The notes: generated from the letters alone by a model not told the origin. Counted from the first letter of the stretch, positions 33,621 through 41,794 are shown. The stretch: 64,000 nucleotides of DNA from Intestinibacillus sp. Marseille-P6563 (GCF_900604335.1 NZ_UWOD01000002.1:248001-312000), one strand, 5' to 3'. Program-made: numbers and translations.

Positions 33621-34061
33621 ATGGGATTCATGGACAAATTGGTGCAAGGCGCATTGGGGAATATGAATGAGCTTTCTCCAGAGGAACTGCAAAAGGAATA
33701 TGGTGCCTATTTGATGGATGGCGAAAACATTCAGGTGGGATTCCGCTTGGTACGAGATGTCGTTTTGTTCACCGACAAGCGTATCATCGACTTTGACAAG
33801 CAGGGTGCTACTGGTCAGAAAATGCGTGTCGATTCGATCAATCTGAGCAGCATCATCCATGTTTCGGCCGAAACCTCTGGCTTTGGTCTGGATGATAGCG
33901 AAATCAATGTTCACTATATTTCTTCGCCCTATTACAGAGCCAGCGGCGGTGTTACCGTAGAAGAAAAGAAATTCGAGTTTCCGAAGCAGTATAATATCCA
34001 ATCGCTTTATAAGCAGCTGCAGGAAGTCGCTTACCGCAATCACGAAGCTTTAAACAAATAA
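33621..34061 (+). CDS. PH-domain protein (bPH_1-type)
   Basis: 146 residues. A short N-terminal helix (MGFMDKLVQGALGNMNELSP) leads into a bacterial pleckstrin-homology-like domain: GENIQVGFRLVRDVVLFTDKR, IIDFDKQGATGQKMRVDS, then ISSPYYRASGG-type strands and a closing helix. This fold is widespread as a cytoplasmic stress-related or phage-linked protein, without a settled function. Strong AAAGGAGG site seven or so bases before ATG. It follows the second duplicated promoter unit. Confidence 0.82.
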   Translation: MGFMDKLVQGALGNMNELSPEELQKEYGAYLMDGENIQVGFRLVRDVVLFTDKRIIDFDKQGATGQKMRVDSINLSSIIHVSAETSGFGLDDSEINVHYISSPYYRASGGVTVEEKKFEFPKQYNIQSLYKQLQEVAYRNHEALNK

Positions 34062-34100
34062 ATCCGAGCTTCTACTGCTGATTTAATTGGAGGTGTTGCC

Positions 34101-34670
34101 ATGCCGCTGCCAAGTTCAAAGCAAACCTATACCTATGCCGACTATGCTGCATGGGACACCGACGAACGCTATGAACTGTTTGCCGGTACGCCGGTCATGC
34201 AGGCGCGGCCATCGGTTCTGCATCAGTCGGTGCAGGCCGCGATCCTGTTCCAGCTCATGCAGTTCCTAGCCGATAAGCCTTGCCGGGCGCTTACCGAGAT
34301 CGAAGTGCTGCTCCCGGACACCGCGCAGCAGGAGGCAGAGGATGTGACCAACGTCTTTGTCCCCGATCTTGTCGTGATCTGTGACCCGGAACAGCTCACC
34401 GATCAGCATTGTCTGGGCGCGCCGGATGTGATCTTCGAGATTCTCTCCCCTTCCACCGCCCGCGCCGACCGCTTTGTCAAACTCAATGCGTACCAGCGCG
34501 CCGGGGTGCGGGAATACTGGCTGGTCAGCCCGCTGGAACAGACCGTCCAGGTCTTTTCCCTGACCGATGGCTTGTTTACGCCATCCGATATTTTCACGCC
34601 CGGTCAGCCGATTGTTTCCGGCGTCCTGCCCGGCTTTGTTCTTTCCACAACCAATCTGTTTGCACAATAA
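34101..34670 (+). CDS. Uma2-family (DUF820) restriction-endonuclease-like protein
   Basis: 189 residues, full-length. The PD-(D/E)xK fold motifs are visible: TEIEVLLPD, VFVPDLVVICD (catalytic Asp), PDVIFEILSPSTARADRFVK (Glu and Lys region) and YQRAGVREYWLV. Uma2 proteins are abundant in cyanobacteria and many other bacteria, usually as accessory genes; nuclease activity is predicted from fold, cellular role unknown. Lies just before the integrase. Confidence 0.9.
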   Translation: MPLPSSKQTYTYADYAAWDTDERYELFAGTPVMQARPSVLHQSVQAAILFQLMQFLADKPCRALTEIEVLLPDTAQQEAEDVTNVFVPDLVVICDPEQLTDQHCLGAPDVIFEILSPSTARADRFVKLNAYQRAGVREYWLVSPLEQTVQVFSLTDGLFTPSDIFTPGQPIVSGVLPGFVLSTTNLFAQ

Positions 34671-34716
34671 AACATCCCGCCCAATCCCTGGGCGGGAAAA
34701 ATTTCACACATGTAAC

Positions 34717-34730
34717 CGAACATTTGTTTT
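34717..34730. promoter_or_regulatory. LexA-box-like site upstream of the integrase
   Basis: CGAACATTTGTTTT, matching CGAACRNRYGTTYG at most positions, about 20 bases before the integrase ATG. Would link integrase expression to DNA damage if functional. Confidence 0.4.
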
Positions 34731-34749
34731 ATTTTAAGGAGGAATCCCG

Positions 34750-35997
34750 ATGCCACGTCCAAGAAAACAACCACCAAACCGCAAAGATGGACTGTATGAA
34801 GTTAAGATCACACTGGGCAGGCGTCTGGATGGCAGTCTGGTCCGTAAATCGTTCTATTCATCCATCAGCAAAGACGATGCCCGCAAACAAGCCGAACGCT
34901 ATCGCATCAAACAGGCCGTTGCCGAGCAGACCGGCATTGCCTTCATCGATCGCACCGCCAAATTCAGCGATTGGGCCGAAACCTGGCTGACAACATACAA
35001 GCTCGGCAAGGTCAAGGGCAACACCTATTACAGCACCTATCTGGGCACGGTGCGCAATCATCTCATTCCCTACTTTGCCGCTGCGCCGCTCGATCAGATT
35101 CGTCCGCTGGACATTCAGACCTTTTTCAATGAAAAGGGCAAAACCTGCTCGTATGAATCCATGAAGAAAATGCGCTCTTGCCTGCATGGCATTTTTCAGA
35201 CCGCTGTGGAAAACCATCTCTGTCCGACGAATCCGGTGACCGACAGCCTGGAACTGGTCAGCAAGGTTCCTCCCCCGCAGAAAAAGACTTATACCCAAGA
35301 ACAATATAACCTCGTGGAACAAGCGGCCCTGGAAGCCGGTGCGCTGGATGTGCTGGTTCTTCTGCGCACGGGCATCAGCCGTTCGGAGCTGCTCGGCCTG
35401 AAATGGGAGGACCTGGACGCCGAAACCAACACGCTGCATATCACACAAGGCCTGGTCCAATACAAAGACCTGGAAACCGAACAATGGACGCTGATATCGG
35501 ATGGTCTGAAAAATACATTCCGGCGGCGGCCCATCCCGATTGACGTGCAGCTTTCGGCGCTGCTGCAAGCAAAGCCGCGTGTGGTTCCGGTCGGCGGCAA
35601 TCAGAAAAAAGGCATCCCCCCGACCATGATCGAAACCGAATACATCTTTCATTCTTCCACCGGCGGCATGCTCAGCCCGACCAATTGGTACAAACGCAAT
35701 TACAAGACCTTCATGGCATCGGTGATCGCTCAGCATCCGGAAATCCCCTTTTTGACGCCGCATGAACTGCGCCACACCCGTGCGACACTTTGGAAAGATG
35801 CCGGGGTCGATCTGTTTTCCATCGCCAAACTGATGGGGCATGCCGATCTGGATATGCTGGCAAAACGGTATGCCCACAACAATGTGGAAACCCTGCGCAA
35901 GGCGCTGCAAATCGACCGTCCGTCCCGCGCGGACAAAGTAATCCGATACCAGTGTCGTAATGGTGTCGTAGTAAAATTGAAACGCGCGAAAAAGTAA
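34750..35997 (+). CDS. tyrosine recombinase / integrase
   Basis: 415 residues. N-terminal arm-binding part with RLDGSLVRKSFYSSISKDDA, a SAM-like core-binding domain (WAETWLTTYKLGKVKGNTYY), and the catalytic domain: first Arg in LLRTGISRSELLGLKWEDLD, then LTPHELRHTRATLW (HxxR), LMGHADLDMLAKRYAHN (His and the Tyr nucleophile). All five catalytic residues appear present. It ends 38 bases from tRNA-Val, the usual place for an integrase whose element uses the tRNA as attachment site. AAGGAGG precedes the ATG. Confidence 0.95.
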   Translation: MPRPRKQPPNRKDGLYEVKITLGRRLDGSLVRKSFYSSISKDDARKQAERYRIKQAVAEQTGIAFIDRTAKFSDWAETWLTTYKLGKVKGNTYYSTYLGTVRNHLIPYFAAAPLDQIRPLDIQTFFNEKGKTCSYESMKKMRSCLHGIFQTAVENHLCPTNPVTDSLELVSKVPPPQKKTYTQEQYNLVEQAALEAGALDVLVLLRTGISRSELLGLKWEDLDAETNTLHITQGLVQYKDLETEQWTLISDGLKNTFRRRPIPIDVQLSALLQAKPRVVPVGGNQKKGIPPTMIETEYIFHSSTGGMLSPTNWYKRNYKTFMASVIAQHPEIPFLTPHELRHTRATLWKDAGVDLFSIAKLMGHADLDMLAKRYAHNNVETLRKALQIDRPSRADKVIRYQCRNGVVVKLKRAKK

Positions 35998-35998
35998 G

Positions 35999-36032
35999 AA
36001 AAACCCGCTGATTCTTTCAAATCAGCGGGTTT
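35999..36032 (+). terminator. terminator between integrase and tRNA-Val
   Basis: AAACCCGCTGATT, 6-base loop, AATCAGCGGGTTT with A run before; well-formed stem between convergent integrase and tRNA genes, so it may serve both. Confidence 0.85.
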
Positions 36033-36035
36033 CGG

Positions 36036-36111
36036 TGGTGGACACTGGGGGGCTCGAACCCTCGACCTTCCGCACGTCAAGCGGATGCTCTTCCAGCTGA
36101 GCTAAGTGTCC
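36036..36111 (-). tRNA. tRNA-Val (GAC anticodon)
   Basis: 76 bases including encoded CCA. Acceptor stem GGACACT/AGTGTCC, D arm TAGCTCAGCTGGAAGAGCA, anticodon stem TCCGC/GCGGA with loop TTGACGT (anticodon GAC), T arm GAGGGTTCGAGCCCCCC. Stands against the integrase; the 3' half may be part of the attachment site. Confidence 0.95.
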
Positions 36112-36132
36112 GTATAAAGCGGACAAGCCGCT

Positions 36133-36528
36133 TTATTCTTCTTCGTCAGATTGCAGATCGGAAAGGTCAAATTCCAACTCTTCCCCACACGCGGTGCAGG
36201 TCATGGAACCTTCCTTCAGCATATCGTCGTCAAGATAAATGACTTCGCCGCAAGTCGGACAAATCACCTGATAGAGGTCCTCTTCGGGCTCCAAGTCATC
36301 TTCTTCTTCCTCGAGGAAATCCTCGGTGATTGCCGAGAGTTCCTCGTAAATGTCGTCGAGCTCGTCCTGCAAGGCATCATTCTGCTCCTGCAAGTCGGTT
36401 ACGCAACGCGCCATGTCTTCCATGGTTTCCAACATTCCGCGCAGAAGTTTCCCCTCTTTTTTGCCGGGGTCCATTTCCAAGCCTTCGTACAGGCCGCGCA
36501 GATATGCAACACGTTCTGTAATATTCAT
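36133..36528 (-). CDS. CD1247-type protein with C-terminal zinc ribbon
   Basis: 131 residues. N-terminal helical part (MNITERVAYLRGLYEGLEMD, then a coiled coil of about 60 residues with EQNDALQDELDDIYEEL), then YQVICPTCGEVIYLDD and MTCTACGEELEFD, a two-CxxC zinc ribbon. This layout is the CD1247 N-terminal-domain protein family of Clostridia, function unknown, commonly beside efp as here. Confidence 0.8.
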   Translation of the reverse strand: MNITERVAYLRGLYEGLEMDPGKKEGKLLRGMLETMEDMARCVTDLQEQNDALQDELDDIYEELSAITEDFLEEEEDDLEPEEDLYQVICPTCGEVIYLDDDMLKEGSMTCTACGEELEFDLSDLQSDEEE

Positions 36529-36564
36529 CTTCCAGCCTCCTTTTGGGGTAGGCGAATGACGATC

Positions 36565-37128
36565 TTAGCCCTTGCTGCGTTCGAGATATTCGCCCGTGCG
36601 GGTATCGATCTTGATCTTATCACCCTGCTCGATAAACAGCGGAACCTGTACCGTAGCGCCGGTTTCTACAACCGCCGGCTTGAGGGTATTGGTTGCGGTG
36701 TTGCCCTTGAAGCCCGGATCGGTCTCGGTGATCTCGAGTTCCACAAAGAGCGGGGGTTCTACGGCAAAGACATTGCCCTTGTAGGACAGTACCTTTACGT
36801 TCATGTTTTCGGTTACGAAACGGAAGTCATCGCCCAGCGTGGACTTGTTGATGGGCAGCTGCTCGTAGGTTTCGGTGTCCATGAAATAGTAGAGGTCGCC
36901 GTCGGAATACAGGTACTGCATCTCCTTGCGCTCTACGTAAGCCGGCTCATACTTGTCCGTGGGGTTGAAGCTACGCTCGGTGACCGCACCAGTGATAACA
37001 TTCTTCATTTTTACGCGAACGAATGCCGCGCCCTTGCCCGGCTTGACATGCTGGAACTCTACCACCTGCAAGACCTGGCCGTCCATTTCAAAAGTTACGC
37101 CGTTTCTGAATTCACCAGCGGAAATCAT
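36565..37128 (-). CDS. efp: translation elongation factor P
   Basis: 187 residues, standard length. EF-P relieves ribosome stalling at polyproline. The modification loop [15 protein letters not shown] (Lys in the usual position) and the three OB/KOW domains are recognisable ([54 protein letters not shown]). It precedes the CD1247-type gene in the same unit. The 80 bases before it are AT-rich and should carry its promoter. Confidence 0.98.
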   Translation of the reverse strand: MISAGEFRNGVTFEMDGQVLQVVEFQHVKPGKGAAFVRVKMKNVITGAVTERSFNPTDKYEPAYVERKEMQYLYSDGDLYYFMDTETYEQLPINKSTLGDDFRFVTENMNVKVLSYKGNVFAVEPPLFVELEITETDPGFKGNTATNTLKPAVVETGATVQVPLFIEQGDKIKIDTRTGEYLERSKG

Positions 37129-37285
37129 AAATCTTAATCCTCCAAAAGCACTGTGAACAAGTGCGACTTAATTTCTAATGCCTTTATATTCTACCCTATT
37201 TCCTGTGTTTTTGCAAGTCTTTTTTTCATAGAAATCATTTTTTCTTTTTCTATGCTTTCGGAAAGCCGATTTCTGCATAAACAAA

Positions 37286-37315
37286 CGGGCCGGAAACGAA
37301 ATTCGTTCCGGCCCG
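37286..37315 (-). terminator. terminator of the Cys-rich small protein gene
   Basis: CGGGCCGGAA, CGAAATTCG, TTCCGGCCCG, followed on the minus strand by GTTTGTTT. Strong GC stem, T-rich tail. Confidence 0.75.
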
Positions 37316-37327
37316 CAGGGGGTTGGG

Positions 37328-37465
37328 TTAACGGCAGCAGCAGTCGTCGTTGCCCGAATAGGTATTGCTGTTATTGCCGCAGCAGCACCAGATCAGAATG
37401 ATGGCAAACAGGATGATGATCCACCAGCAGTTACCCTCGCCCAGAGCGTTGTAAGAAGAACACAT
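37328..37465 (-). CDS. small Cys-rich membrane protein
   Basis: 45 residues: MCSSYNALGEGNCWW, a hydrophobic helix IIILFAIILIW, CCCG, then NNSNTYSGND and a final DCCCR. Ribosome site AGGAGG nine bases before the ATG and a strong terminator argue that it is real. Small proteins with the same NCWW-helix-CCC plan recur in gut Clostridia (annotated variously as high-cysteine proteins). Possibly spore- or envelope-related; not known. Confidence 0.75.
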   Translation of the reverse strand: MCSSYNALGEGNCWWIIILFAIILIWCCCGNNSNTYSGNDDCCCR

Positions 37466-37546
37466 AATCTAAATCCTCCTAATCAGTGATTTCATTACTA
37501 TACTATGGTCGGAGGACGCAATTGGTGCGAGGTTTCTGAGAAAAAT

Positions 37547-38692
37547 TTACGGGACCTGTCCGGTGACGGCGTCGAGCTGGCTCTGGGTGAACACCCCTTG
37601 GGCGATCAAACGGTCACACAGGCGGGTATTGCTGTCTTTGCACAGCAAAAACAGGGTCTGATACGAGGTATACACAATGTCGTCGCGGTAAAGGGTGCCG
37701 CGCGAGGTGATTTGCTGCTGATGGGTCTGGGTGAGGATGCCTTTGGTCACCGCGGTATCGGCCGCCGTTTTCCAGGCAAAGTCCCCCTGGGAATCGTTAT
37801 AGCCGAGCGCACGCAATAAGAAGGTCATATAGTCATTGAGCGACAGGCTGCGCTGCGAACCGTATTCGGTGGCGCTCATGCCGCTGGTGTATCCTTTGGA
37901 ATACGCATAAGCGACATAGCGGTCGGCCCACGCCGGGACATCCTGGAACGGATGGCTTCCCGTATACGCCGCCGCCTGCTTTTCTTCGCCCAGCAAACGC
38001 AGCAGCATGACCAGACCTTCGGCGCGGGTGGAAGCGCGTTCGAGTTCATAGCCGGCATTGCTGCCCGAAAACAGCCCCAGGTCGCTCAGCGCATCGGCAT
38101 AAATGGTATATTGAGCGGTATAGCCGCTGCTCGTGCCGGCTGAGGTGGTGTACTCCCCTGCCAGACGCACGCTCGCGGGCGAGGTGATGCTCACCGACGC
38201 GCCGCTTTCCGAAACCAGATACAATTGATTGCGCGTCAGCACCGAACCGGCCGGTGCGGTTTGTCCGGTCGTCAGATTGATGAGTTCCCCGGTTTTGACA
38301 CTAGCCGAACCGCTGACCAGACACAGTTCCGCCCCCAAAGAGGCCTGCACGGTCGAGCCGGTGGACAGCGAGGTGGTCGTCATCCGTCCGGCCAGCAGGG
38401 CTGCGACCTGCTCGGCCAGCGCATTTTCGATTTCCTCGTCGGTATATTGGCCCTCTGCCGAGGAAAGCAGCTGCTGGGCTGTGGACTGGGCTGCATCCAG
38501 TTCGCTTTGGGAAATTTCGGCCGCCTTGGCGGTGATGGCGCTGCGGTAGGTGCCTTCGGCATAGGTTTTGCTGACCAGAGGGTCGGAAGCCGAACCGGCC
38601 TGTGACAGGGCCAATGCGACCGAACCACACACCAGCAAAGCGGCGGCGGTTGCCGTCAGCGTGCCAGGGAGCCGTCCATATAACTTACTCAT
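37547..38692 (-). CDS. secreted protein with C-terminal SLH-like domains
   Basis: About 381 residues from MSKLYGRLPGTLTATAAALLV, a signal peptide (cleavage probably after GSASD or near it). The N-terminal half is Thr/Ala/Ser-rich with VQASLGAELCLVSGSASV and a strand-rich section; the C-terminal 170 residues carry SLH-type repeats (YELERASTRAEGLVMLLRLL, ADRYVAYAYSKGYTSG, SLNDYMTFLLRALGY, GTLYRDDIVYTSYQTL). Cell-surface attached. Substrate or partner unknown. Confidence 0.82.
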   Translation of the reverse strand: MSKLYGRLPGTLTATAAALLVCGSVALALSQAGSASDPLVSKTYAEGTYRSAITAKAAEISQSELDAAQSTAQQLLSSAEGQYTDEEIENALAEQVAALLAGRMTTTSLSTGSTVQASLGAELCLVSGSASVKTGELINLTTGQTAPAGSVLTRNQLYLVSESGASVSITSPASVRLAGEYTTSAGTSSGYTAQYTIYADALSDLGLFSGSNAGYELERASTRAEGLVMLLRLLGEEKQAAAYTGSHPFQDVPAWADRYVAYAYSKGYTSGMSATEYGSQRSLSLNDYMTFLLRALGYNDSQGDFAWKTAADTAVTKGILTQTHQQQITSRGTLYRDDIVYTSYQTLFLLCKDSNTRLCDRLIAQGVFTQSQLDAVTGQVP

Positions 38693-38765
38693 AACATCGA
38701 AATCCTTTCGGAAAAATTCCGCAGTATGACAGTACGATGACCCTGTCATTTAAAATATAGTATAC

Positions 38766-38789
38766 CCTTGACCATCGTTTCGGTCAAGG
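38766..38789 (-). terminator. possible terminator after mtaB
   Basis: CCTTGACC, 8-base loop, GGTCAAGG; on the minus strand it is followed by GTATACTATATTTT. Lies 15 bases after the mtaB stop. Confidence 0.5.
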
Positions 38790-38804
38790 CAGCCGTTTGG
38801 TTTC

Positions 38805-40097
38805 TCAGATATTCCCATCCGGCGCCGCCAGGACACCGTCTCCCTGCACGGCGGTCACGATCACATCGCGGTATTCATTTTTCCGGCATCCGGCAAAGGC
38901 CGTGCGCACCGGGAAGGAATACGGCCCATGGCCGCACCACAGCCCTTCCTTATCCACATGCTCCCAGAGCACCGGCAGCCGCTGCCCCACAAAGCTTTCC
39001 AGATACGCCTGCTGGGTGCGCTGCGCGACTTCCTTGGCCCGCGTGGCACGCGCCTGCTTGTCCGCCGCCGAAAGCTGGCCTTCCATGGCCGCCGCCGGGG
39101 TGCCCGGCCGCGGCGAATACGGAAACACATGCACATCGGCAAAGGCACAGCGCTCCAAAAAGGCAAGGGTCTCGGCAAACTCGGCTTCGGTCTCCCCCGG
39201 GAAACCGACGATCACGTCCGCGGTAATGGCGCAGTGTGGAAAACTCGCGCGCAGGGCCTGCACATTTTGCGCAAACTGCGCGGTCGTATACCGCCGCTTC
39301 ATACGCGCGAGCACGGTGTCGCAGCCGCTTTGCAGCGACAGATGAAAATGCGGCATCAGATTGGGATAGGCCGCCAGCGCGCAAAAGCGCGCATCGGCCG
39401 TACGCGGCTCGAGCGACCCCAAGCGAATGCGGGTCTCGGGCACGGCCTGGCACACCTGTTCAATTAAAGAAACCAAATCGCCCTCGGGCAGGTCGCGGCC
39501 ATAGGAGGAAATCTCGATGCCGGTCAGCACGATCTCATGCACCCCGGCAGCCGCCAAGTCCTTGGCCTGCTGCACGGCCTCGTGCGCCGGCAGCGAGCGC
39601 ACATGCCCGCGCGCGTACGGGATAATACAATAGGTACAATAGTTGTCGCAGCCGTCCTGTATCTTTAAAAGGGCGCGCGTGCGGCCGCGCGGCACGCCGG
39701 GCGGCAGCGGCTCGAATGCCGCCGTACGTTCCCGGAAATGCGCCGGGTCGGCGTGGGCCAATCCCTTTTGATATTGTTCGCACAAATCGAGCACCGCCGC
39801 CCGGTCGCTCGTGCCGCACACCAGGTCGACCTGTCCGGTCGCATACAGCTTGTCCGGCTCCATTTGGGCCATGCAGCCGCACACGGCCAAAACAGCTTTC
39901 GGATTTTCCCGGCGCAGCTTGTGGATGGCGCGGATGTTCTTGTGGTCGCTCGACGCGGTCACCGTGCAGGAGTTGACAATGCAGACGTCGGCCCCTTCGG
40001 TGACGATCGTATGTCCGCGCGCTTCGGCCAGCTGGGCCAGCGCTTCCGACTCGAACCGGTTGACTTTACAGCCCAGTGCAAAAAAGCGGAATTTCAT
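38805..40097 (-). CDS. mtaB: tRNA t6A37 methylthiotransferase MtaB
   Basis: 430 residues. Radical SAM enzyme that makes ms2t6A37 in tRNAs reading ANN codons. The N-terminal UPF0004 domain has three Cys (LGCKVNRFESEAL, CIVNSCTVTASSDHK, VCGCMAQ) binding the second cluster. The radical SAM motif CDNYCTYCIIPYARG follows near residue 150, and a C-terminal TRAM domain ends the protein. The opening KFRFFALGCKVN is typical of MtaB rather than MiaB. Confidence 0.96.
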   Translation of the reverse strand: MKFRFFALGCKVNRFESEALAQLAEARGHTIVTEGADVCIVNSCTVTASSDHKNIRAIHKLRRENPKAVLAVCGCMAQMEPDKLYATGQVDLVCGTSDRAAVLDLCEQYQKGLAHADPAHFRERTAAFEPLPPGVPRGRTRALLKIQDGCDNYCTYCIIPYARGHVRSLPAHEAVQQAKDLAAAGVHEIVLTGIEISSYGRDLPEGDLVSLIEQVCQAVPETRIRLGSLEPRTADARFCALAAYPNLMPHFHLSLQSGCDTVLARMKRRYTTAQFAQNVQALRASFPHCAITADVIVGFPGETEAEFAETLAFLERCAFADVHVFPYSPRPGTPAAAMEGQLSAADKQARATRAKEVAQRTQQAYLESFVGQRLPVLWEHVDKEGLWCGHGPYSFPVRTAFAGCRKNEYRDVIVTAVQGDGVLAAPDGNI

Positions 40098-40336
40098 GAA
40101 TGGTCCTCATTTCCCTTGAGATTTTTTCATTATAGCATAGAACCTTCGGAAAAGCATCCATTCCTGCATTTGCCCTCAAATTTGCATCATCGCCGTGAAT
40201 TTTTTAAGACAATGTGAAGGTTGTGTGAAGCCGCCTGATTTGGCATTACCAGGGGAAATGTGCAACTTTTTTTGCTTTTTTACGCAAAAATGGCGGATGA
40301 AATTTCCTTCGGATGAAAATTTCATCGTATTTTGAT

Positions 40337-40365
40337 TTGACATTTCCAACGGCCTGTGGTATTAT
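40337..40365 (+). promoter_or_regulatory. sigma-A promoter of the hydrolase unit
   Basis: TTGACA (40337-40342), 17-base spacer, TATTAT (40360-40365). Leader of about 70 bases to the first gene. Confidence 0.8.
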
Positions 40366-40405
40366 GTAACCGTAATGTAATCAAATCTTGTAACTGTTTT
40401 GTAAC
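40365..40405 (+). promoter_or_regulatory. two tandem WalR-type boxes
   Basis: TGTAAC-N5-TGTAAT at 40365-40381 and TGTAAC-N5-TGTAAC at 40389-40405, each an exact fit to the known WalR (YycF) consensus TGTWAH-N5-TGTWAH. A further TGTAAC is at 40420-40425. WalRK controls cell-wall hydrolases in low-GC Gram-positives and the second gene downstream encodes one. The boxes start at the -10 element and run into the leader, so the sign of the effect is uncertain. Confidence 0.65.
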
Positions 40406-40443
40406 TTTAGAAATCATTCTGTAACTAGAAGAAGGAGAATCGC

Positions 40444-40743
40444 ATGTCTGCAAACGCAAAGAAAGACAAGGTCTTGCAGTACAAGGGCCACCCCCTGATC
40501 CGCAAAGACAATGTCCTGTATTACGGCAGCATGGCTGATAGTCACATTATCATGATGCAGATTCTGGACACCAAGAAGGAAAACGGTCTGGACCTGGCAT
40601 CCCGTGTATCGGTTCAACTGCAACAAACTTCGCCCAATCTCCGCGCTCGGGAACGCATCGTCAAGAGCACAGAGAAGAACAGCCTGTGGGGCGCGATGGA
40701 TATCGCTTCGATTTGGCTGCGGCGCGCATTGACAACCAAGTAA
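40444..40743 (+). CDS. conserved hypothetical protein upstream of the NlpC/P60 gene
   Basis: 99 residues, cytoplasmic, no signal peptide. Contains LQYKGHPLIRKDNVLYYGSMADSH, IIMMQILDTKK, ASRVSVQLQQT and a helical end AMDIASIWLRRAL. Similar proteins occur in Oscillospirales but no function or family name is known to me. It is the first gene after the WalR-type boxes and 33 bases before the hydrolase gene, so it is probably cotranscribed and connected with wall metabolism. Confidence 0.75.
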   Translation: MSANAKKDKVLQYKGHPLIRKDNVLYYGSMADSHIIMMQILDTKKENGLDLASRVSVQLQQTSPNLRARERIVKSTEKNSLWGAMDIASIWLRRALTTK

Positions 40744-40776
40744 ATCAACCGACAGTTTCAGTAGGAGGTCTTTCCC

Positions 40777-41685
40777 ATGCATTTGTCCAAGCAATGGATC
40801 AAATTCGCGGTGACCGGCGCCATGGCCGCAACCCTTTCGTTTACCGCTGCATCTGCTCTGTATGCAGGTGAAGTTACCGCAAGCAGCCTGAATGTTCGTT
40901 CCGCTCCGGGCGGCGCGGCCATCGGCACCCTGGCACGCGGCACCAAGGTCGCTGTCATCAGCAACAGCACCGAATGGTACGAAATCGCTGTAAACGGCCA
41001 GACGGCTTACGTCAGCGGCGCGTATATCAACTGGATTCCGGATTGCGAGTTTGATCTGGGCACCGGCGTTGTCAAGTGCTCGACGACCGTAAACTTCCGC
41101 AGCCTGCCCAACACCAGCAGCCAGATCCTCGGCTCCCTGACCAATGGCCAGAAGGTCAACGTCATCGGCATCGCACAGGGCTGGTACAAGGCCGAAGTCA
41201 ACGGCAAGACCGGTTTCATCTGCGCAGATTATCTGGACATCAAGGGCGGCACCGCTGCTGATAAGTCGACGGTTACCGGTTCCACCACCGTGACCACGAC
41301 GGAAGAAACCAGCGCGGTTCGTCAGGAAATCATCGATTACGCAGCACAGTTCCTCGGCACCCCGTATGTATACGGCGGCAGCACACCGGATGGTTTCGAC
41401 TGCTCGGGCTTCACTTCTTACGTGTATAAGAACACGGTTTGCCCGATCGCTCGTACCTCTTCCGATCAGCGTGCAACCACCAAGAACATCACTATGGACG
41501 AGCTGCTCCCCGGCGATCTGGTCTTCTTCGGTTCGGGTAACACGGTCAGCCACGTTGGTATCTACGTTGGCAATGGCCAGTTCATCCACTCCCCGCACAC
41601 CGGCTCGGTTGTCAAGTATGACACCCTGTCGAGCGGCAGCTACTACAACCGCTTCATCTGCGGCGGCCGTGTGCTGAACGACTAA
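40777..41685 (+). CDS. SH3b/NlpC-P60 peptidoglycan endopeptidase
   Basis: 302 residues. Signal peptide (MHLSKQWIKFAVTGAMAAT then LSFTAASALYAG). Two SH3b domains (about 30-90 and 95-155: ASSLNVRSAPGGAAIGTLARG; NFRSLPNTSSQILGSLTNG), a Thr-rich linker, and a C-terminal NlpC/P60 domain with the catalytic Cys in DGFDCSGFTSYVY and His in SHVGIYVGNGQFIHSP. It cuts peptide cross-links, probably between D-Glu and the diamino acid, during growth or separation. The upstream WalR-type boxes and strong ribosome site AGGAGG support tight control. Confidence 0.95.
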   Translation: MHLSKQWIKFAVTGAMAATLSFTAASALYAGEVTASSLNVRSAPGGAAIGTLARGTKVAVISNSTEWYEIAVNGQTAYVSGAYINWIPDCEFDLGTGVVKCSTTVNFRSLPNTSSQILGSLTNGQKVNVIGIAQGWYKAEVNGKTGFICADYLDIKGGTAADKSTVTGSTTVTTTEETSAVRQEIIDYAAQFLGTPYVYGGSTPDGFDCSGFTSYVYKNTVCPIARTSSDQRATTKNITMDELLPGDLVFFGSGNTVSHVGIYVGNGQFIHSPHTGSVVKYDTLSSGSYYNRFICGGRVLND

Positions 41686-41705
41686 TCTACATAGCATCCT
41701 ATGCA

Positions 41706-41742
41706 AAACGCTCAGGTTTGATGCCTGAGCGTTTGTTTTTTG
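41706..41742 (+). terminator. terminator of the hydrolase unit
   Basis: AAACGCTCAGG, 7-base loop, CCTGAGCGTTT then TGTTTTTT. Confidence 0.93.
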
Positions 41743-41750
41743 TCCGCAAA

Positions 41751-41785
41751 AAAAGAAGCCATCCGGTTTTATACCGGATGGCTTT
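41751..41785 (-). terminator. terminator of the serA unit
   Basis: AAAAGAAGCCATCCGG, 7-base loop, CCGGATGGCTTTT; the minus-strand arm ends TTCTTTTTTT. Convergent with the previous terminator. Confidence 0.93.
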
Positions 41786-41794
41786 TGGTTTTTC

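Larger units (their letters stand above)
40098..40443. other. regulatory intergenic region upstream of the cell-wall hydrolase unit
   Basis: About 346 bases, AT-rich. Its first part contains the mtaB promoter on the minus strand, not pinpointed. TGTGAA-N5-TGTGAA at 40213-40229 resembles a weakened direct repeat of the kind described at 40365. The last 110 bases hold the promoter and WalR-type boxes listed separately. Confidence 0.6.

Noticed and set aside
27300-34000. Left attachment site duplicating the tRNA-Val 3' end
   Set aside because: No stretch resembling GGGGGGCTCGAACCC or the acceptor end was noticed on reading; needs a computed search.
34676-34696. CCCGCCCA/TGGGCGGG hairpin after the Uma2 gene as a plus-strand terminator
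   Set aside because: The stem is good but is followed by A rather than T on the plus strand, so intrinsic termination in that direction is doubtful.
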